The notes under the pieces are model-generated. The model was not told the origin of the DNA and did not search any database. It saw only the letters and a program-made list of their open reading frames with translations. Shown here piece by piece: positions 40,776 to 49,980 of a stretch of 64,000 bases of DNA (position 1 is its first letter; every line of letters starts with the position of its first letter). A program made the translations under genes and the position numbers. Location: the NCBI RefSeq assembly GCF_001675045.1, contig NZ_LYPA01000079.1, positions 18,748-82,747 of the forward strand, given 5' to 3'. Source of the stretch: Paenibacillus oryzae. GTDB taxonomy: Bacteria > Bacillota > Bacilli > Paenibacillales > Paenibacillaceae.

Positions 40776-43277
40776 ATGAAGAAGGAAGGTGTGCTGGAAG
40801 GCGCGGATAACGGACCGGAGAGCTTCTCCCGATCGGCATGGCAGAAGGCGGGAGAGCTGCGGGCGGTTAGGGCGTTTGCCAATGCGGGCCAAGTCATTTT
40901 GGCCAAAAAATGGACGTTTCTTTTGTTAGGTATAGGATTTCTGCTGGGAAGGGCTGTTATTCTGGAGTCGCTGATGCCGTTTGCCGCCGCTTATTTTGCC
41001 GTCATGTATTTTATGAGGAGGGATTTATTCGTTTGGATTGCCGTCGCCCTCGTGGCGGGGAGCTGGTTTGCAGCAGAACCTGCGGCGCTCTGGATCGCAA
41101 CGGAAATTGTCGCGTTGTTCCTGCTGCTTAAGGGGCTTGAAGCTTATGAAAAGGCGGAGCTGTCCACTGTGCCGATTCTGGTGTTTGCCTCCATGCTGCT
41201 TGTCGGGCTGTTTAAAGTGTTTATCTTCAATACGCTGGGCTGGTATAACCTGCTTATGGTTGTGGTGGAGGCGGCGCTTGCTTTTGTCCTGACGCTGGTG
41301 TTTATCCATGCTATTCCCGTATTGACCATGACGCGAAAATCGGCGGCGCTGCGGCATGAAGAAATCATCTGTCTGATGATTCTGCTGGCCTCCGTTATGA
41401 CGGGCGCAGTAGGCTGGGTGCTCTACGGTATGTCTGCCGAGCATGTGATGTCGCGTTATATGCTCCTGCTGTTTGCGATGGCGGGTGGAGCGCCGCTGGG
41501 CGCTTCCGTTGGCGTAGTTGCAGGGCTGATTCTCAGCCTGGCCGATTTTGGAGCGATTGTGCAGATGAGCATGCTGGCGTTTGCCGGACTGCTGGCAGGA
41601 TTGCTGCGCGAGGGCGGGAAGATGGCGGCGGCTTTTGGCCTGCTGCTGGGGACCTCCATTCTGACGATATATATTGGAACGCAATCGGATGTTATGAATT
41701 CCACCTGGGAATCCGTCGCCGCCGCCGTACTGCTGATGCTGACACCGCGCGGCGTCATACGCACAATCGCGAGGTATGTCCCGGGGACTAATGAGCATGC
41801 CAAATCGCAGCATGACTACGCCAAGCGGGTGCGCGAGGTGACAGCGGAGCGCGTATCGAAGTTTTCGGAGGTTTTTCGCCAGCTATCGGGCAGCTTTGGC
41901 CAACTGACGCAAAAAGCGGAGGAGCTTAAACGCGAGGATGAGCTGGGCCATTTTATGAATGCGGTATCTCAGCGCAGCTGCGGCAGCTGCCATCGCCAGC
42001 ATGCCTGCTGGGGAGATAAATATTTTCATACCTATAAAATGATGACGGAGATGATGACGGCTGTTGAGGAGGATAAGGCGCATTCGCCCAAGGAGTATTC
42101 CCGCGGCTGGAGCCAGCATTGCGTAAAGACGCCGCAGGTGATGTCCATTATGAGGCATCAATACGAGCTTTATCAAAATAACCGGCATTGGAAAAAGCAG
42201 CTTAGCGATTCACGCCAGCTGGTGGCGGATCAACTATTCGGAGTTTCCCAGGTGATGGACGACCTGTCGAAGGAAATTCGCCGCGAAGGCCAGACCCTGC
42301 ATTTGCAGGAGGAACAAATCAGAGAGGCGGTTGAAGGATTAGGGTTATCCATTCTGGGAGTCGATATCGTCAATTTGGAGGAGGGAAATGTTGAGATTGA
42401 GGTGTATCATTCCTTTGAGCAAGGCTTTGATGAATGTCGCAAAATAATTGCGCCGCTCCTGAGCGATATTCTGGGCGAGCATATTGCGGTAAAATCGGAA
42501 ACGCTTCCCGAGCGGCACGGCGAACCAACGCTAGTCACCTTTGGCTCCGCCAAGCAGTTTGAGGTTGAGACGGGTGTGGCGGGAGCGGCCAAAGGCGGGG
42601 ATTTGTTATCGGGAGACAGCTTTAGTCTGGCCGAGCTGAGCGGCGGGAAATTTGCTGTAGCCATCAGCGACGGCATGGGCAATGGAGAACGGGCGCGGCA
42701 GGAGAGCAGCGCAGCCTTGTCCATCCTGCAGCAGCTGCTTCAATCCGGCATGGATGAGAAGCTGGCCGTTAAATCGGTGAACTCCGTACTGATGCTGCGC
42801 TCCACCGAGGAAATGTACGCGACGGTTGATCTGGCTATTGTGGACTTGTATACGGCAAATACAACCTTTATGAAAATTGGCTCAACGCCAAGCTTTATTA
42901 AACGCGGAAGGGAGGTCATTCCGGTTACGGCCAATAATTTGCCGATCGGAATCATTCAGGACATAGACGTCGATTTTGTATCCATGCAGATGCAGTCGGG
43001 CGATACGCTGGTTATGATGAGCGATGGCATCTATGATGCGCCGGGCCATGCCATTAATAAGGAAATGTGGATGAAGCGTATTATTGGAGAGCTTGGAAGC
43101 GATGATCCGCAGGAGATGGCCGATGCGCTGCTGGAGACGGTCGTGCGGTACCATGAAGGAGAAATCGTGGATGATATGACGGTTCTTGTGGCGCGAATCG
43201 ACAAGCATTTGCCGGAGTGGGCGTCCTTCCGCTGGCCTGGCGTTACCCGCATGGAGCGTCCCAGAACGGTCAGCTAA
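40776..43277 (+). CDS. spoIIE: Stage II sporulation protein E, PP2C-type phosphatase
   Basis: The 833-aa protein has about ten N-terminal membrane helices (residues about 45-310), a central oligomerisation/FtsZ-binding region, and a C-terminal PP2C domain from about 590. Metal-site motifs are SDGMGNGERARQES, MSDGIYDAPG and DDMTVLVARID. SpoIIE dephosphorylates SpoIIAA, which frees SigF in the forespore, and also helps place the polar septum. Length is close to the B. subtilis protein. The region of CGSCHRQHACW holds several cysteines. The start follows ggtggtg. Confidence 0.97.
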   Translation: MKKEGVLEGADNGPESFSRSAWQKAGELRAVRAFANAGQVILAKKWTFLLLGIGFLLGRAVILESLMPFAAAYFAVMYFMRRDLFVWIAVALVAGSWFAAEPAALWIATEIVALFLLLKGLEAYEKAELSTVPILVFASMLLVGLFKVFIFNTLGWYNLLMVVVEAALAFVLTLVFIHAIPVLTMTRKSAALRHEEIICLMILLASVMTGAVGWVLYGMSAEHVMSRYMLLLFAMAGGAPLGASVGVVAGLILSLADFGAIVQMSMLAFAGLLAGLLREGGKMAAAFGLLLGTSILTIYIGTQSDVMNSTWESVAAAVLLMLTPRGVIRTIARYVPGTNEHAKSQHDYAKRVREVTAERVSKFSEVFRQLSGSFGQLTQKAEELKREDELGHFMNAVSQRSCGSCHRQHACWGDKYFHTYKMMTEMMTAVEEDKAHSPKEYSRGWSQHCVKTPQVMSIMRHQYELYQNNRHWKKQLSDSRQLVADQLFGVSQVMDDLSKEIRREGQTLHLQEEQIREAVEGLGLSILGVDIVNLEEGNVEIEVYHSFEQGFDECRKIIAPLLSDILGEHIAVKSETLPERHGEPTLVTFGSAKQFEVETGVAGAAKGGDLLSGDSFSLAELSGGKFAVAISDGMGNGERARQESSAALSILQQLLQSGMDEKLAVKSVNSVLMLRSTEEMYATVDLAIVDLYTANTTFMKIGSTPSFIKRGREVIPVTANNLPIGIIQDIDVDFVSMQMQSGDTLVMMSDGIYDAPGHAINKEMWMKRIIGELGSDDPQEMADALLETVVRYHEGEIVDDMTVLVARIDKHLPEWASFRWPGVTRMERPRTVS

Positions 43278-43351
43278 AAAAGAAAGGAGACAGTTTGCCG
43301 TCAGCATCCCCTTGATTGAACAAGTCATTCCTTCTTAGTTCCCATTTAACC

Positions 43352-43409
43352 AAACGCCGTTTTACAGCGTCGATGCCTGATTTGGGCGCCGAGCTGCAAA
43401 ACGGCGTTT
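43352..43409 (+). terminator. Inverted repeat after spoIIE
   Basis: AAACGCCGTTTT (43352-43363) and AAAACGGCGTTT (43398-43409) are perfect 12-bp arms with a 34-nt loop; only a weak T-rich stretch (cctcattta) follows. Confidence 0.55.
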
Positions 43410-43428
43410 CCTCATTTATAAGAGGTTG

Positions 43429-43630
43429 TTCAAAAAGTCCGCTTCCCATTACGAAGCATGCCTGGCGGCATAGTCAGCATCGAATATGGCATTCAGCCGA
43501 ATAAGCGTATGCTTTCGGAGCATGTTTCCTCTGGAAACATTTGAGGTGCTCACTTAGCTTCCACTAAGCTCCGCTCCTCGATTTCTAGCTTCATCCCATC
43601 TTCTCGGTACTGAAAAGCGAACTTTTTGAA
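43429..43630. repeat. Dispersed relative of the urt 184-bp repeat
   Basis: It begins TTCAAAAAGTCCGCTTCCCA and ends CGAACTTTTTGAA. Shared internal words include gcatgcctgg, cgaatatgg, attcagccga and ctatttctagctt-like sequence. It is about 40 bp longer than the urt copies, with an extra segment near 43505-43545. Flanking words (catttataagaggttg left, ctttca right) are also shared. It ends seven bases from the stop of the AraC gene. Confidence 0.8.
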
Positions 43631-43636
43631 CTTTCA

Positions 43637-44434
43637 CTATAGGCGATGCGTTTTCCGATAGTCGGAGGGGCGCATATTGGTCTGCTTTTTGAACATTCGG
43701 CTGAGGTAAAAGCCGTTTTCGTATCCGCAAGCCTGGGCGATATCATCCAGCGTCCGGTCGGTACCCGCCAGCAGCTTGCAGGCTGTCTGCAGCCGGATCG
43801 AAGTAACGTAACGGATCGGGGTTTGGCGGAACGCCGCCTGAAAACGGCGGGTAAGCTGAACAGCGGTTAACCCCAATGCTTGAGCAACCGCACGAATATC
43901 TCCGCCGGTCAACGCTTGTTTGCCCAGCATTTCGGCCGCCTTCTCCATCTGGGGGGAGACGGCGCCTTTGCCAATCGCTTCGCCTTCCATATGATGCTCG
44001 TTTACGATCAAATACCAGATATCCATAAGAAGATGCTCGCGGTACGAAGCAGTCGGCAAGGTATGAAGATCGGCTGCTTGGGCCAGCTTGACTAGATTGT
44101 CGTCCAGCCGCTGCCTGCCTTTGACCAGCTTGATGTGTCCCGTCGGAATATGCGGCAGCTCCATTCCTGTCTGCACATTCAAGCCATCCAAACCAAACAC
44201 AACAAAATGAAAGCTCAGCGGCGAAAGCGTTTCTCTAAAAAAGCGATGGTGAGGCGGGCAGATAATGATATCGCCCGGTTCGCCCACCCCTTCGTGCAAG
44301 CCAATCCGGAATGTAAAACGGCCTTCCTCAATAATAAACATAACCCAGTCCTCGTAGGTATCCTCTGCCAGCAGGAAATGCTCCTTATGCTGCCAATGCA
44401 CACATGTATGCCATTGTGGAACCGGCAGGTGCAT
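43637..44434 (-). CDS. AraC-family regulator with cupin-like N-terminus
   Basis: The 265-aa protein has an N-terminal sugar-sensor-like cupin region (EDWVMFIIEEGRFTFRIG, GDIIICPPHH) and a C-terminal AraC DNA-binding domain (about 165-262: DIRAVAQALGLTAVQLTRRFQAAF, LDDIAQACGYENGFYLSRMFKKQ). AGGAGGTGG precedes the ATG. It is divergent from an FAD oxidoreductase gene, and near-identical 17-bp direct repeats lie between the two; regulation of that gene, perhaps by a sugar, is inferred. Confidence 0.88.
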   Translation of the reverse strand: MHLPVPQWHTCVHWQHKEHFLLAEDTYEDWVMFIIEEGRFTFRIGLHEGVGEPGDIIICPPHHRFFRETLSPLSFHFVVFGLDGLNVQTGMELPHIPTGHIKLVKGRQRLDDNLVKLAQAADLHTLPTASYREHLLMDIWYLIVNEHHMEGEAIGKGAVSPQMEKAAEMLGKQALTGGDIRAVAQALGLTAVQLTRRFQAAFRQTPIRYVTSIRLQTACKLLAGTDRTLDDIAQACGYENGFYLSRMFKKQTNMRPSDYRKTHRL

Positions 44435-44456
44435 AGAGTTCCACCTCCTTGTTATT

Positions 44457-44536
44457 CATGAAATTATAGATATGTAATTTGAAATTAAGGCCATTCACCA
44501 AAGTTTATGGTTATCTTATCATGAAATTAAAGATAT
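44457..44536. promoter_or_regulatory. Paired direct repeats between the AraC and oxidoreductase genes
   Basis: CATGAAATTATAGATAT (44457-44473) and CATGAAATTAAAGATAT (44520-44536) match at 16 of 17 positions and are offset by 63 bp, six helical turns. A half copy (tttgaaattaagg) lies between them. They are the likely AraC binding sites. Confidence 0.6.
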
Positions 44537-44562
44537 ACCAAATAGGCGGGAGAGTGATTGGC

Positions 44563-46818
44563 ATGAGACAGGAAATAGTAAAAAGCGACGTAACGGTAAT
44601 TGGTGGCGGTCTTGCCGGCGTATGCGCGGCTATTGCCGCTGCAAGGCTGGGACAAACGGTATCGCTTGTGCAGAACCGGCCCGTATTAGGGGGCAACTCC
44701 AGCAGCGAAGTGAGAGTGTGGGTATGCGGAGCAACCGGGCATGGAGTTAATCGTTATGCCCGGGAAACGGGCATAATGGGCGAGCTGTTTGCCGAAAACC
44801 AATACCGCAATCCGGAAGGAAATCCGTACCTGTGGGATCTGGTTGTGCTTGAGGCTGTACGCGCCGAGAGCCGGATAACGCTTTTTCTCAATACGGATGT
44901 GCATGAAGTTGCGATGGAGCCTGGTGATGGCGAGCTGCGCCGCATTCAATCGGCAACCGGCTGGATGATGGGCTCGGAGCGCAAAATTACATTTCAAAGC
45001 GACATGTTTCTGGATTGTACGGGGGACGGGCTGCTTGGCTGTTTGGCAGGAGCCGACTTCCGGATCGGACGGGAGGCGCGGCATGAGTTTAATGAAGACT
45101 GGGCGCCGGAAATAGCCGATGACATTACATTGGGCAGCACCATTCTCTTTTATACCAAGGACGAAGGGCAGCCCGTTCGTTTTGTTCCGCCTTCCTTTGC
45201 CAAAAGGATCGAGGAAACGTCCATTCCCATCCGCCGCGTCATCCGAAGCGGCGATTCAGGCTGTCATTACTGGTGGATTGAATGGGGCGGGGAGCTGGAT
45301 ACGGTGCATGAAAATGAGGCCATTCGCGACGAGCTGTGGTCGGTCATCTACGGCATCTGGGACTATATCAAAAATTCCGGGAAATTCGAGGCGGAAAATA
45401 TGACGCTGGAGTGGGTAGGCTCCTTGCCCGGAAAGCGGGAATACCGAAGATTTGTCGGAGATTACGTCCTGAATCAAAATGATATTATTGCACAGCGGCC
45501 GTTTGACGACCGGGTAGCATTCGGGGGCTGGTCCATTGATCTTCATCCTCCGCAAGGCATGTACGCTCAGGAAAGCGGCTCAAAGCATTATCATCCCGAC
45601 GGCATTTACCATATTCCGTTCCGCAGCCTGTATTCCTGCAATGTCGGCAATTTGATGTTTGCCGGACGGAATATTAGCGCCAGTCATGTCGCCTTCGGCA
45701 CAACGCGGGTTATGGCTACCTGCGCCGTAATGGGCGAAGCGGCAGGCACAGGCGCTGCTTTGTGCGCCCGTGACGGCGTGACGCCGAGGGAGCTGCATGC
45801 GGTGCGGCTGGAGGAGCTTCAGCAAACGCTGCTTCGACAGGATGCATCCATCATCGGACTCCGCAACCAGGACGCGCACGATATGGCCAGATCAGCCAAA
45901 GCTGCGGCATCCTCTGTTTTGACAAAGCTTTCGACGGGAGCGTCTGCGGGTACGTATGCCCTGAGTCATCCGGCGGGCCTGCTGTTCCCGGTAGCGGGCA
46001 AGCTGGATAAGCTGAAGCTGCTGGTGGACGTGGTGGACGCTGAAACGCCGTCAGAGCTTACAATAAGCCTTTATGGCACTGGAAGGCCGGAAAATTATAT
46101 TCCTGCCGAGCTGATTCAATCCTTGGCTATCGTCGTCCCTTCGGGCAAGGAGCAGTGGGTAGAGGTTCCATTCCATTACGAAACAAATGAGCCGTGTAAT
46201 GTTTTTGTGACGATAGAAGGTCATGAGGGAGTTCGTCTGCACCAAAGCGCTCAGCCGTTGTTTGGCGTATTGTGCTTTGCCGGAAGGGATGGCTCCTCGC
46301 CGGATTTTGCCCATTTTATGGAGAGCCAGAAAACGATTGCCTGGAGCATGGACGGACTGAATCGCACGCCTTTTTGCGCGGTGGTTGAACCGGAAACGGA
46401 GGCTTATGCTCCAGCTTCCATTATAAATGGTTATACGCGTCCTTATGGAGGACCGCAGCTATGGATGTCTGAAGCTATGTCCGAAGGAGGCGAGGAATGG
46501 ATTTCGCTAACCTGGGAGCAGGAGGTAGCGGCCTCTGAGATTCGGATTATTTTTAACGATGATGTTAATGAGGATTTAATCAATCTTCATCATCATCGCA
46601 CCCCGTTTGAGATATTGCCGGAGCTGGTTCGGGATTACCGGCTTGAAGGCTTAACGGAGCAGGGCTGGAGGACGCTTCACAGGGAGACCGGAAATCGCAA
46701 GCGCCTGCGCGTCCACAGACTAGAGCGGCCAGAAGCCATAACGGCGCTCCGTCTTGTAGTGGAATCAACCAACGGCTCGCCGTATGCCCAAGTGGTCGAA
46801 ATTCGGGTCTACGAATAA
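44563..46818 (+). CDS. FAD-dependent oxidoreductase, large two-part protein
   Basis: The 751-aa product has an N-terminal FAD-binding Rossmann fold (VTVIGGGLAGVCAAIAAARLG, RPVLGGNSSSEVRVW) of the FAD_oxidored family (roughly residues 1-450), including YRRFVGDYVLNQNDI and NLMFAGRNISASHVAFGTTRVMATCAVMGEAAGTGAA. The C-terminal 250-300 residues look beta-rich, like carbohydrate-binding discoidin-type domains. Such proteins often lie in polysaccharide-use loci; the substrate is unknown. No signal peptide is seen. The ATG at 44563 follows GGCGGGAGAG; the frame extends upstream to 44479 without conserved residues and over the operator repeats. Confidence 0.82.
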   Translation: MRQEIVKSDVTVIGGGLAGVCAAIAAARLGQTVSLVQNRPVLGGNSSSEVRVWVCGATGHGVNRYARETGIMGELFAENQYRNPEGNPYLWDLVVLEAVRAESRITLFLNTDVHEVAMEPGDGELRRIQSATGWMMGSERKITFQSDMFLDCTGDGLLGCLAGADFRIGREARHEFNEDWAPEIADDITLGSTILFYTKDEGQPVRFVPPSFAKRIEETSIPIRRVIRSGDSGCHYWWIEWGGELDTVHENEAIRDELWSVIYGIWDYIKNSGKFEAENMTLEWVGSLPGKREYRRFVGDYVLNQNDIIAQRPFDDRVAFGGWSIDLHPPQGMYAQESGSKHYHPDGIYHIPFRSLYSCNVGNLMFAGRNISASHVAFGTTRVMATCAVMGEAAGTGAALCARDGVTPRELHAVRLEELQQTLLRQDASIIGLRNQDAHDMARSAKAAASSVLTKLSTGASAGTYALSHPAGLLFPVAGKLDKLKLLVDVVDAETPSELTISLYGTGRPENYIPAELIQSLAIVVPSGKEQWVEVPFHYETNEPCNVFVTIEGHEGVRLHQSAQPLFGVLCFAGRDGSSPDFAHFMESQKTIAWSMDGLNRTPFCAVVEPETEAYAPASIINGYTRPYGGPQLWMSEAMSEGGEEWISLTWEQEVAASEIRIIFNDDVNEDLINLHHHRTPFEILPELVRDYRLEGLTEQGWRTLHRETGNRKRLRVHRLERPEAITALRLVVESTNGSPYAQVVEIRVYE

Positions 46819-46858
46819 TCATGTAGTATATCTCTACAAGTACTCATGCATAAGTAAT

Positions 46859-46912
46859 AAAAAGCAGCTCTCGCACATCGCTATTAACGAGGTGGCGGGG
46901 CTGCTTCTTTTG
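46859..46912 (+). terminator. Terminator after the FAD oxidoreductase gene
   Basis: AAGCAGC (46861-) pairs with GCTGCTT (to 46906), with added GC pairs inside, followed by CTTTTG. Confidence 0.6.
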
Positions 46913-46980
46913 TGTAAAAACCTGCTAAATAAGCTGGGCCAACACCGCTGAAATTGTTTTGTTCAACTTAAACGCGGCGT

Positions 46981-48738
46981 TTATTGTTGAGTAATGGTAA
47001 TCGATTGAACATATGAGGAAACTTCGACGCGATAAGCGGTAATTTCTTCACCATCCCTGGAAACCGTGTCATTGTCGGCCCATATTCCCGTAATCGTTGC
47101 TTTGCCTGGCCGCAAGCCGGGGGCGCCTGTCAGAATAATATATTCCTCATTAAATAAAACAACGCCCTTCTCTCCTTCAACCGTAAAAATGTCGCAGGTA
47201 AAACGTACCTTTTGCCCGCTGTATTGGAGGAGGTCGGCTAGCTGGATTTCGGTATAATCCGGTTTGATGCCGGAAAACAGATATTGTCCGTTTTCATAGG
47301 TGTAAAGCGCCTCCTGTCCGGCTCCCTCGTTGGCATCATTAGTTACAATCAGTGTTCCGGGCTTGTCGACCCTAAAGCCGTCCGCCTCAAAGTCGAACAG
47401 ATTCACAAGCGCGGAATCGCTGATTTCATAAGCAGCATATCTGCCTTGGCGAGTAGAGGATTTGCCCTCCGCCAGCAGCACGGTGCGTCCTGACGGGCTC
47501 AAGCTGTCCTCTAGCCTGATTTCCTCGACCTGAAAGCCATCGCCTATTTGTCCCTCTTTCTTGTCGATCGACATATCCGGCAGCATGCGAGCCAGTACTA
47601 GTTGTCCGTTTGCGGCCCCTATTGCGTATACAAGCGCGCCAAACTTGTCCTTGCCGCTGATGAAAAAATCGAAGCTGACCCCTGGGCTGGCTTTCGCCAG
47701 GATGCGCTCCGGCTCTTGTCTATTCCATTGGATTTCAATGTTTTGCAGCTCCTTGCTGACATCCTTGAAATCGCCAAGCAGCGTATACGCTGCGATCGCT
47801 TCCTCGTATTTGCTCTCCAACACCAGCTGTTTGGCCTGCTTTACTTGACCCGAGTAGACAGATTGAATATAAGAACGGATGGTTTTGCCTCTGGAAGCTA
47901 TCAGCTTGGACCCTTCAATTGCTTTGGCATTGCGGAAAAAGACGGGCAAGTCGCCCTTATCCTCCAGCTTCTTTAAGTAGGAAAGAGTATAGTCCTCTAT
48001 CCCGGGATAAACCCAGTCCGCATTAATGCCCTCCTGCTTGTAGAAGTCGAGCAGCCGCGTCCCTTCTGCAAGAAGGGCTTCTATGCCGCTGCCGTCTGCC
48101 TTGGCTGCTAGCCGCCCTTGGTCGTAAGGCTCGAATGCCGCACGCAATGCCGTCTCTTTTTCGGCAGCGCCGCCAAAGTAAAGCTCTGGAATAAGCAGGT
48201 ATGCGATAACGGTTTTATCCGAAAACGCCGCTTTTTTCGTTTCCGCCTGAAGCTGCTGCTCAAGCGTCTTTTTGTATGTGGCATAAGCAGTTGTAAAATG
48301 AGCGTCGAGCCTATATTGCTTGCTCAATTCATTGAAGATTTTTTCGTATTGTCCGCCTCTGGCAGCCGCTGCTCCGGCAAGCTTTTGATAGTCGTCATAG
48401 GACCTGGCGGGGTTGTTGTTTTCTCCGTTATTGTCCAAAATGCCCAGCAGCTTATTCTGGATTTCCTCCACCGGCTTCAGCTTGTCTATCGCCGCCTTGG
48501 TTTCTTTTTCCTTATACTGCACCCACCGGTTATTCCGGGCCTTTAAGTAATAGCCGTATGCCTGTACCGTATCGTTCTGCTCCAGGTAATGAGCTGCCTG
48601 GCGGTAGTCCTGAACCTTGGCATAGCCCGCATACAGCTTGTAAGCAATCAGGGCAAGCACAACAAGTGCGGCAAGAAGGCTCCACAAAATCAATGTCCTG
48701 GATTTTTTATAGGAAACAATTAGCATGAATGAGTTCAC
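46981..48738 (-). CDS. Membrane-anchored protein of unknown function, last gene of the minus operon
   Basis: The 585-aa protein has one N-terminal membrane helix (about residues 14-32, TLILWSLLAALVVLALIAYKL); the rest is predicted to lie outside. Residues about 38-330 are helical and may be repeat-like (AAHYLEQNDTVQAYGYYLKARN, SKYEEAIAAYTLLGDFKDVSKEL resemble TPR-like helices). The last 230 residues appear beta-rich. I do not recognise a family. Its ATG overlaps the stop of the upstream gene, so the two are coupled. The neighbourhood ties it to the tubulin-like/vWA/GTPase cluster transcribed away from it. Confidence 0.8.
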   Translation of the reverse strand: MNSFMLIVSYKKSRTLILWSLLAALVVLALIAYKLYAGYAKVQDYRQAAHYLEQNDTVQAYGYYLKARNNRWVQYKEKETKAAIDKLKPVEEIQNKLLGILDNNGENNNPARSYDDYQKLAGAAAARGGQYEKIFNELSKQYRLDAHFTTAYATYKKTLEQQLQAETKKAAFSDKTVIAYLLIPELYFGGAAEKETALRAAFEPYDQGRLAAKADGSGIEALLAEGTRLLDFYKQEGINADWVYPGIEDYTLSYLKKLEDKGDLPVFFRNAKAIEGSKLIASRGKTIRSYIQSVYSGQVKQAKQLVLESKYEEAIAAYTLLGDFKDVSKELQNIEIQWNRQEPERILAKASPGVSFDFFISGKDKFGALVYAIGAANGQLVLARMLPDMSIDKKEGQIGDGFQVEEIRLEDSLSPSGRTVLLAEGKSSTRQGRYAAYEISDSALVNLFDFEADGFRVDKPGTLIVTNDANEGAGQEALYTYENGQYLFSGIKPDYTEIQLADLLQYSGQKVRFTCDIFTVEGEKGVVLFNEEYIILTGAPGLRPGKATITGIWADNDTVSRDGEEITAYRVEVSSYVQSITITQQ

Positions 48739-49682
48739 CCTTCCTGCCAGATCGCTTGAACATCAGGGTCAAAGCCGTAACGCACCTTCGCCGCTTCCCT
48801 GCAGGCCTGCTGGAGTCTTGCCAGGGGACCGGAGGTTGCGCCGTTCACCAGCTTGCACAGGCGCAGAAACCGCTCCTTGGGCAAAGAATCCATATAGTCG
48901 AGGATAACAGGATAAAATCGTTCGATATAAGGCCTCATGCGAAGCGATGCGACTGCGGCGTTGCTCATCAGCTCTTTGCCAAAGGGCAGCTGCTCAATGC
49001 GAAGACGATGTGTAAGCAAATAATCCAGCACAGATTGGCGAATGAGAGATTTGTTAACCTTGGATACTTCATACAGGTAGGTTATAAATTCCTTATTGTA
49101 GGCTGCTGGAAGCAGTGTTTCCAGCTCCAGCTCCATGTCTTTTCTTATTATAAGCTGATTCAGACACATAATTTTTAAGTTTTTGATATGCTCGATGGTT
49201 AGCAGCGACCCCACCTCGCGCAGCTTCTCGTATGCCTCTTTATGTCGGTCGTTTTTCATATCCTCCCCCGCAGAGAGAGCATCCTTCAGCAAGCCTTCGC
49301 GAATGCTGGGCATATGGCGCTCCGTTATTTTTTGCAGGCGGAAAATTTCCTCAGAGGTCCGGAAATGCTTTTTTAGAACAACGTATAGAGCTATCACAAC
49401 GGCCGCGCCCAAAAGCGCGATGCCCAGCTCTAGAAAATCTCGGGCCGCTAATGCGGCTACTCCCAGAAAGGCAGCCAAAACAAGCGCTTCCGTATAAAAA
49501 AGCCGTTTGTTCAACGTTGCCGCATATTCCTGCAGCGTCACAAAAGATTGCGAGCCGCAGCCGCTGCAAGGCTCCTCTGGCAGGACCGTATAAGAGCCGC
49601 AGGCCCTGCAATAGCGCAGCCGCTGCCATTGATGGGAAAGCTTAATGTGCTTACGGAATTGAACTGCGCGTTTAATGTTCAT
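48735..49682 (-). CDS. Zinc-ribbon membrane protein of unknown function
   Basis: The 315-aa product has a four-cysteine zinc ribbon near the N-terminus (Cys25, Cys28, Cys39, Cys42: YCRACG...CSGCG). Two membrane helices follow at about 65-80 and 84-102, then a helical cytoplasmic domain of 210 residues. The ATG at 49682 is chosen because AGGTGA lies seven bases upstream; the longer TTG start at 49712 overlaps the upstream small gene heavily. It overlaps the small membrane gene by 11 bp and the next gene by 4 bp, giving a tightly coupled three-gene operon. No family recognised. Confidence 0.8.
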   Translation of the reverse strand: MNIKRAVQFRKHIKLSHQWQRLRYCRACGSYTVLPEEPCSGCGSQSFVTLQEYAATLNKRLFYTEALVLAAFLGVAALAARDFLELGIALLGAAVVIALYVVLKKHFRTSEEIFRLQKITERHMPSIREGLLKDALSAGEDMKNDRHKEAYEKLREVGSLLTIEHIKNLKIMCLNQLIIRKDMELELETLLPAAYNKEFITYLYEVSKVNKSLIRQSVLDYLLTHRLRIEQLPFGKELMSNAAVASLRMRPYIERFYPVILDYMDSLPKERFLRLCKLVNGATSGPLARLQQACREAAKVRYGFDPDVQAIWQEG

Positions 49683-49827
49683 TGTTTTCACCTGCTCGGT
49701 TAAGCGAGGCAATAAGCTCCTTGTCTATGCCGGCGGCGGTAGCCGCTTCTGCCCTTCGTTTGCGGAATATGAACCATTTTGCTATTAAATATAGAACGCC
49801 GACTAACAGAATAGCGTATGTAATCAT
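49672..49827 (-). CDS. 51-aa single-span membrane peptide, first gene of the minus operon
   Basis: Reading the minus strand gives a 51-residue protein: MITYAILLVGVLYLIAKWF, then basic FRKRR, then a soluble tail ending ENNEH. A strong ribosome site, GAGGTGAGG, lies five bases before the ATG at 49827. The stop lies 11 bp inside the next gene, a typical coupled arrangement. One N-terminal membrane helix followed by positive residues suggests the tail faces the cytoplasm. The function is unknown; it is part of the same operon as the zinc-ribbon protein. Confidence 0.68.
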   Translation of the reverse strand: MITYAILLVGVLYLIAKWFIFRKRRAEAATAAGIDKELIASLNRAGENNEH

Positions 49828-49874
49828 GTGCCTCACCTCAACGCATTTTAATCTTTTTGAGCTTGCATTTTAAT

Positions 49875-49918
49875 AGAATTTTAAGGACTTCTATACAGAA
49901 TTTTATGGAACTTTACGG
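49875..49918. promoter_or_regulatory. 22-bp direct repeat in the divergent control region
   Basis: AGAATTTTAAGGACTTCTATAC (49875-49896, 22 bases, key words AGAATTTTA and GGACTT) is followed directly by a related unit (49897-49918, AGAATTTTA and GGAACTT). The spacing is two helical turns. It may bind a regulator for both operons of the cluster. Confidence 0.45.
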
Positions 49919-49980
49919 ATATTGGGGGTAATATTAAACGTAAAGATTATAGCACAAAAAAGGAACAAATTTACCAGTGT

